DNA of 64,000 bases from Pseudomonas sp. GCEP-101 (GTDB lineage: Bacteria; Pseudomonadota; Gammaproteobacteria; Pseudomonadales; Pseudomonadaceae): the NCBI RefSeq assembly GCF_025133575.1, contig NZ_CP104011.1, positions 6,084,965-6,148,964 on the forward strand, given 5' to 3'. Below the pieces are notes generated by a model. That model worked only from the letters and a program-made list of their open reading frames with translations. It did not search any database and was not told the origin of the DNA. Positions 60,638 to 64,000 of the stretch are shown one piece after another. A program made the position numbers and the translations under genes. Position 1 is the first letter of the stretch. The number at the start of each line of letters is the position of its first letter.

Positions 60638-60732
60638 GGGAACCTCGCTTTTGCGTGTGACGCTTCGGTCGCCAAAGCGTCATACCAGTCGAAAAGCATG
60701 CGCGACAACTCGCCGCCTGCCATAGAGGCCTA

Positions 60733-60738
60733 TATAAT
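60733..60738 (+). promoter_or_regulatory. -10 element of the aminotransferase promoter
   Basis: A perfect TATAAT, 84 bp before the start codon; the -35 region about 17 bp upstream is poor. The leader is short and no attenuator was seen. Confidence 0.45.
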
Positions 60739-60821
60739 ACCGGCCCGTCGACGCAACCCCCAGCGCCGTGAGCGGGTGGGTTGCAATTGCACTTCACTCC
60801 CGCCTTAGAGCTGCTGCCAAC

Positions 60822-62018
60822 ATGAGTCTGTTCTCCGCTGTCGAAATGGCCCCCCGTGACCCGATCCTGGGCCTGAACGAAGCTTTCAACGCCGATACCC
60901 GTCCGGGCAAGATCAACCTGGGCGTAGGCGTTTACTACAACGAGGAAGGCCGCCTCCCGTTGCTGCGCGCCGTGCAGGCCGCGGAGAAAGCCCGCATCGA
61001 GGCCCATGCTCCGCGCGGCTACCTGCCGATCGAAGGCATCGCCGCCTACGATTCGGGCGTGCAGAAGCTGCTATTCGGCGCTGACTCGGAACTGCTGGCC
61101 GAAGGCCGCGTGGTCACCACCCAGGCCGTCGGTGGTACCGGCGCCCTGAAGACCGGCGCCGACTTCCTCAAGCGCCTGCTGCCCAACGCCACCGTCGCCA
61201 TCAGCGACCCGAGCTGGGAAAACCACCGCGCCCTGTTCGAGTCCGCCGGCTTCCCGGTGCAGAACTACCGCTACTACGACGCCGCCACCCATGGCGTCAA
61301 CCGTGCCGGCCTGCTGGAAGACCTGAACGCCCTGCCTTCCCAATCGATCGTGGTTCTGCACGCTTGTTGCCATAACCCGACGGGCGTCGACCTGACCATG
61401 GACGACTGGAAGCAGGTGCTGGACGTGCTCAAGGCCAAGGGCCACGTACCGTTCCTCGACATCGCCTACCAGGGCTTCGGTGACGGCATCGACGAAGACG
61501 CCTCCGCCGTGCGCCTGTTCGCCAAGTCGGGCCTGAACTTCTTCGTCTCCAGCTCCTTCTCCAAATCGTTCTCGCTGTACGGCGAGCGCGTTGGCGCCCT
61601 GTCGGTCGTGACCAACAGCCGCGAGGAGTCCGCCCGCGTCCTGTCCCAGGTCAAGCGCGTGATCCGCACCAACTACTCCAACCCGCCGACCCACGGCGCC
61701 AGCGTCGTCGCCGCCGTGCTGAACAGCCCGGAACTGCGTGCCGTCTGGGAAGAAGAACTGGGCGAGATGCGCACCCGCATCCGCACCATGCGCGTGGCCA
61801 TGGTCGAACAACTGGCCGCCCTGGGCGCCAAGCGTGACTTCGGCTTCGTGGCCCAGCAGCGCGGCATGTTCTCCTACTCCGGCCTGACCGCCGAGCAGGT
61901 CGAGCGCCTGAAGAACGAATTCGGCATCTACGCCGTCGGCACCGGCCGCATCTGCGTCGCCGCGCTGAACAACGGCAACCTGGACACCGTCACCCGCGCC
62001 ATCGTCCAGGTGCTGTAA
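60822..62018 (+). CDS. Aspartate/aromatic amino acid aminotransferase
   Basis: 398 residues from the ATG at 60822. The PLP lysine is Lys248 (SSSFSKSFSLYGERVG), with HACCHNPTGVD and Asp213 (FLDIAYQGF) contacting the cofactor. It belongs to the TyrB/AspC class I subgroup, which transfers amino groups between aspartate, aromatic amino acids and 2-oxoglutarate. Which substrate dominates cannot be judged by eye. A short hairpin at 62027-62058 ends the gene. Confidence 0.92.
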   Translation: MSLFSAVEMAPRDPILGLNEAFNADTRPGKINLGVGVYYNEEGRLPLLRAVQAAEKARIEAHAPRGYLPIEGIAAYDSGVQKLLFGADSELLAEGRVVTTQAVGGTGALKTGADFLKRLLPNATVAISDPSWENHRALFESAGFPVQNYRYYDAATHGVNRAGLLEDLNALPSQSIVVLHACCHNPTGVDLTMDDWKQVLDVLKAKGHVPFLDIAYQGFGDGIDEDASAVRLFAKSGLNFFVSSSFSKSFSLYGERVGALSVVTNSREESARVLSQVKRVIRTNYSNPPTHGASVVAAVLNSPELRAVWEEELGEMRTRIRTMRVAMVEQLAALGAKRDFGFVAQQRGMFSYSGLTAEQVERLKNEFGIYAVGTGRICVAALNNGNLDTVTRAIVQVL

Positions 62019-62026
62019 AAAAATCA

Positions 62027-62058
62027 GGGGAAGTTATCGGCTGAATGTTGACTTCCCC
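62027..62058 (+). terminator. Weak terminator overlapping the tRNA-Asn promoter
   Basis: Arms GGGGAAGT / ACTTCCCC with a 16-nt loop, then TTCTT. The right arm includes bases of the TTGACT -35 box of the tRNA-Asn promoter, so aminotransferase termination and tRNA initiation share DNA. Confidence 0.5.
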
Positions 62059-62075
62059 TTCTTAATCAGTAAGAT
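62048..62075 (+). promoter_or_regulatory. tRNA-Asn promoter
   Basis: TTGACT (62048-62053), 16-bp spacer, TAAGAT (62070-62075), 12 bp before the tRNA. Confidence 0.75.
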
Positions 62076-62087
62076 ACGCACCGTTGT

Positions 62088-62163
62088 TCCGCGATAGCTC
62101 AGTCGGTAGAGCAAATGACTGTTAATCATTGGGTCCCTGGTTCGAGTCCAGGTCGCGGAGCCA
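62088..62163 (+). tRNA. tRNA-Asn (GTT)
   Basis: 76 nt with encoded CCA; acceptor TCCGCGA pairs TCGCGGA; anticodon loop CTGTTAA gives GTT. Its 3' end is duplicated 143 bp downstream. Confidence 0.97.
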
Positions 62164-62204
62164 AATTCAAAGCCCTCGGCACATGCCGGGGGCTTTTTTA
62201 TTGG
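62142..62204 (+). repeat. Direct repeat, left copy (tRNA-Asn 3' end plus terminator)
   Basis: 63 bp starting in the T-loop of tRNA-Asn (TCGAGTCCAGGTCGCGGAGC), through the CCA and the terminator, ending TTATTGG. Repeated exactly at 62285-62347. The pattern is that of an attachment-site duplication left by an integrase acting on a tRNA gene. Confidence 0.85.
62168..62199 (+). terminator. tRNA-Asn terminator
   Basis: Stem GCCCTCGG / CCGGGGGC with a short loop and a T6 run, 4 bp after the tRNA. A second copy lies in the right repeat (62311-62342). Confidence 0.85.
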
Positions 62205-62284
62205 GCCGCTGGACTCTCTCCAGGGACTACGTCCCAGGTGATTCCCCCTTCGGGGCCGCGCTGAAGCGCGTTCGGCTGACGCCG

Positions 62285-62347
62285 TCGAGTCCAGGTCGCG
62301 GAGCCAAATTCAAAGCCCTCGGCACATGCCGGGGGCTTTTTTATTGG
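62285..62347 (+). repeat. Direct repeat, right copy (tRNA-Asn 3' remnant)
   Basis: Exact second copy of the 63-bp segment, preceded by 80 bp of unrelated sequence (62205-62284) containing no gene. The tRNA fragment is only the T-loop to 3' end, so it is not a functional tRNA. Confidence 0.85.
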
Positions 62348-62366
62348 ATATAAAAAAGCGGGCATG

Positions 62367-62389
62367 AAAAAAGCCGGTCATCGACCGGC
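62367..62389 (-). terminator. Terminator of the comEA-like gene
   Basis: Stem GCCGGTC / GACCGGC, 3-nt loop, then TTTTTTC on the minus strand; 25 bp past the stop at 62414. Confidence 0.85.
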
Positions 62390-62413
62390 CTCTTCCTTTG
62401 AACACGGCGCGCG

Positions 62414-62752
62414 TCAGAGCGATATCCGGTCGCGGTTCTTGTCCAGCGTCCCCTTGCCGATCCCCTTCACCTCCAGCAGTTGGTCAACCGTGGTGAACGG
62501 CCCATTGCTGGTCCGGTAGTCGACGATGGCCTGGGCCTTCACCTTGCCGATGCCCTTCAGGGCCTTCTGCAACTCTTCGGCGGACGCCGTATTGATGTTC
62601 ACCGACTCCGTCGAGGCAGGCGCCTTGGGCGCGGGCGCCTGGGCGGTGGGTTGCGTCACAGGGGCAGCCTTCGTATCCGCCTGGGCGATACCCGCCCAGG
62701 AGAGGCTCGCCAGCAGGAGCAGGCTTGCAACGGAAAGCAGATTTCTCTTCAT
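62414..62752 (-). CDS. ComEA-like helix-hairpin-helix protein
   Basis: 112 residues with a signal peptide (LSVASLLLLASLSWAGIAQA), a short Pro/Ala linker, and two helix-hairpin-helix motifs (LKGIGKVKAQAIVDYR and LLEVKGIGKGTLDKNRD). These bind DNA in the periplasm; in competent bacteria ComEA pulls incoming DNA across. It may help uptake of DNA here, but no other competence genes are near. Confidence 0.9.
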   Translation of the reverse strand: MKRNLLSVASLLLLASLSWAGIAQADTKAAPVTQPTAQAPAPKAPASTESVNINTASAEELQKALKGIGKVKAQAIVDYRTSNGPFTTVDQLLEVKGIGKGTLDKNRDRISL

Positions 62753-62944
62753 GAATCGTTTCCAGCCATATCAGGTTTCGAGGCAGCGCCGATGCGCCGC
62801 GAAGAAAACATATCGCCAGAAATACCAAGGGAAACGCCGGTGCAGCGAGTCGGCTGCAGTTTCCGGCGCCGCCCACAGAGGGCGAAGAAACGCCTGACAT
62901 AGCTCGCAGACGCAGCGATCGCCACGTCTGCTAACGGCCCTGGA

Positions 62945-64000
62945 TCAGGGCTCCATGCGCCGCTGCTGGTGGATCAGGTCGACGATCTCGCCTTCCGGGC
63001 AATAACCGCTGACGGTCTCCCGCAGCAGTTGCCGCACCCGTGCGTAGTTGCCCTGGTCCACGGCCTTGAGCAGATCCGCCAGGACGAGCTTGAAGCCCTC
63101 CCACGGCATCAACTCCTCGTTGGCCTTCATGATCATCGGGTGCTCGGTGGCACTGACGTTGTCGCCGATCAGCAGCTCTTCATAGAGCTTTTCACCGGGC
63201 CGCAGGCCGCTGAATTCGATGGAGATGTCGCCGTGCGGTGTGTGCTCGGAGCGCACGCTCAGGCCGGAGAGGTGGATCATCCGTTCGGCCAGCTCGAGAA
63301 TCTTCACCGGCTGCCCCATGTCGAGCACGAAGACATCGCCGCCGCGGCCCATGGAGCCGGCCTGGATGACCAGCTGGGCGGCTTCGGGGATGGTCATGAA
63401 ATACCGGGTGATTCCCGGATGGGTGACGGTCACCGGGCCGCCACGCTTGATCTGCTCGCGGAACAGCGGAATCACCGACCCGGACGAGCCCAGCACGTTG
63501 CCGAAGCGCACCATGGTGAACCGGGTCTTGTTGACCTGGTGTACACCGGATTTATCGCCGAACAGCACCGGCGCCGACTCCTGGCTCAGGGCCTGCAGGA
63601 TCATCTCCGCGAGGCGCTTGGTACTGCCCATCACGTTGGTCGGGCGCACCGCCTTGTCGGTGGAAATCAGCACGAAGTGAGCGACCCCGGCCTGCACGGC
63701 CACCTGCGCAGTGTGCAGCGTGCCCATCACGTTGTTGAGCACGCCCTCGGAGATGTTGTGCTCGACGATGGGCACGTGCTTGTACGCCGCCGCGTGGTAG
63801 ACGGTGGCGACTTTCCAGGTGCGCATGACGTCCAGCAGGCGCTCGGCACTGCGCACGGAGCCCAGGATCGGCACCAGCTGCACCGCGAGGGACTCGCGCT
63901 TGACGCGGCTTTCCAGCTCCTGGTGGATCCGATAGAGGTTGTATTCGCTGTGCTCGAACAGCACCAGCACGGTGGGCCCGGAGCCGAGAATCTGCCGGCA
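62945..64000 (-). CDS. wbpM: WbpM-type nucleotide-sugar 4,6-dehydratase, 5' end outside window
   Basis: The stop is at 62945 and the frame is open to the right edge, giving at least 351 residues of the C-terminal catalytic half. FISTDKAVRPTNVMGSTKRLAE carries the Ser-Met-Lys triad that replaces Ser-Tyr-Lys in this group. FGNVLGSSGSVIPLFREQI and HPGITRYFMTIPEA are the next conserved blocks. WbpM is an inner-membrane UDP-GlcNAc C4,C6-dehydratase needed for O-antigen; the membrane half would lie beyond the window. In P. aeruginosa it closes the O-antigen cluster, so wbp genes may follow upstream. Confidence 0.93.
   Translation of the reverse strand, partial: CRQILGSGPTVLVLFEHSEYNLYRIHQELESRVKRESLAVQLVPILGSVRSAERLLDVMRTWKVATVYHAAAYKHVPIVEHNISEGVLNNVMGTLHTAQVAVQAGVAHFVLISTDKAVRPTNVMGSTKRLAEMILQALSQESAPVLFGDKSGVHQVNKTRFTMVRFGNVLGSSGSVIPLFREQIKRGGPVTVTHPGITRYFMTIPEAAQLVIQAGSMGRGGDVFVLDMGQPVKILELAERMIHLSGLSVRSEHTPHGDISIEFSGLRPGEKLYEELLIGDNVSATEHPMIMKANEELMPWEGFKLVLADLLKAVDQGNYARVRQLLRETVSGYCPEGEIVDLIHQQRRMEP

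Noticed and set aside
58526..60808. 760-codon open frame opposite uvrB
   Set aside because: Antisense shadow caused by high GC and codon bias; composition is Val/Gly/Ala/His-rich with no domain, and uvrB is unmistakable on the other strand.
62205..62284. Possible functional element between the tRNA-Asn repeats
   Set aside because: Only 80 bp with no ORF, no integrase fragment and no recognisable structure beyond a short CCCCCTTCGGGG hairpin.

Overview
The window looks like a chromosomal segment of a high-GC Pseudomonas close to the P. aeruginosa / P. citronellolis / P. nitroreducens group. The species is inference. The genus rests on gene order recalled from P. aeruginosa PAO1 (roughly PA3083 to PA3141: pepN, nadK, fadH, metZ, purF, folC, accD, trpF, truA, fimV, asd, leuBDC, ibpA, gltX, uvrB, wbpM) and on Pseudomonas-type REP palindromes. 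Most of it is core genome. No transposase, phage gene or CRISPR array is visible.

Layout. 1-6834 (minus): two transcription units for an envelope system of unknown substrate, an RND/MMPL exporter plus a YCF48-like beta-propeller, then a DUF1302 outer-membrane protein plus a DUF1329 periplasmic protein. 7322-17734 (mostly minus): pepN, DUF2797/YeaC, a tightly overlapping nadK-phosphatase-rhomboid operon, DUF1853, a PLP desulfhydrase-like enzyme and a coiled-coil protein. 18043-22532: fadH, a membrane-anchored nitrilase-family protein, an AraC regulator and a 28-codon ORF. 22698-23039: tRNA-Asp, tRNA-Asp, tRNA-Val. 23312-32236 (minus): the classic truA-trpF-accD-folC-dedD-cvpA-purF-metZ housekeeping series. 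32256-38987 (minus): fimV, an inactive asd paralogue (usg), a short membrane-less FimV paralogue, and asd. 39068-43104 (minus): leuC-leuD-methyltransferase and leuB, with a divergent LysR gene. 44277-47153: a four-PAS GGDEF-EAL protein. 47263-47860: small heat-shock gene with a sigma-32-like promoter and a ROSE-type RNA thermometer. 48723-52421: dus, thioesterase, eda, hydrolase, TetR. 52593-53049: tandemly duplicated tRNA-Glu/tRNA-Ala pairs upstream of gltX. 54876-58489: LysR plus an EmrAB-type efflux pair. 58622-64000: uvrB, an aromatic/aspartate aminotransferase, tRNA-Asn followed by a duplicated tRNA 3' end, a ComEA-like protein, and the 3' part of wbpM, which runs off the window.

How the genes fit together. 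Precursor synthesis dominates: asd and metZ (methionine/lysine branch), leuBCD, trpF, purF, folC, accD and nadK. A second theme is the envelope: FimV and its short relative, the CvpA and SPOR-domain proteins, a rhomboid, WbpM for O-antigen sugars, and the DUF1302/DUF1329/RND system. Efflux (EmrAB), c-di-GMP signalling and heat shock are single-locus additions.

The most unusual points are: the FimV-like paralogue lacking the transmembrane and C-terminal domains; a structured candidate leader in front of fimV; the tRNA-Asn 3'-end duplication, which resembles an integration scar; a ~142-bp terminal-inverted-repeat element abutting a stop codon; and absence of the xcp type II secretion cluster from the place where PAO1 carries it. 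Nothing in the window is a clear-cut new defence or mobile system.
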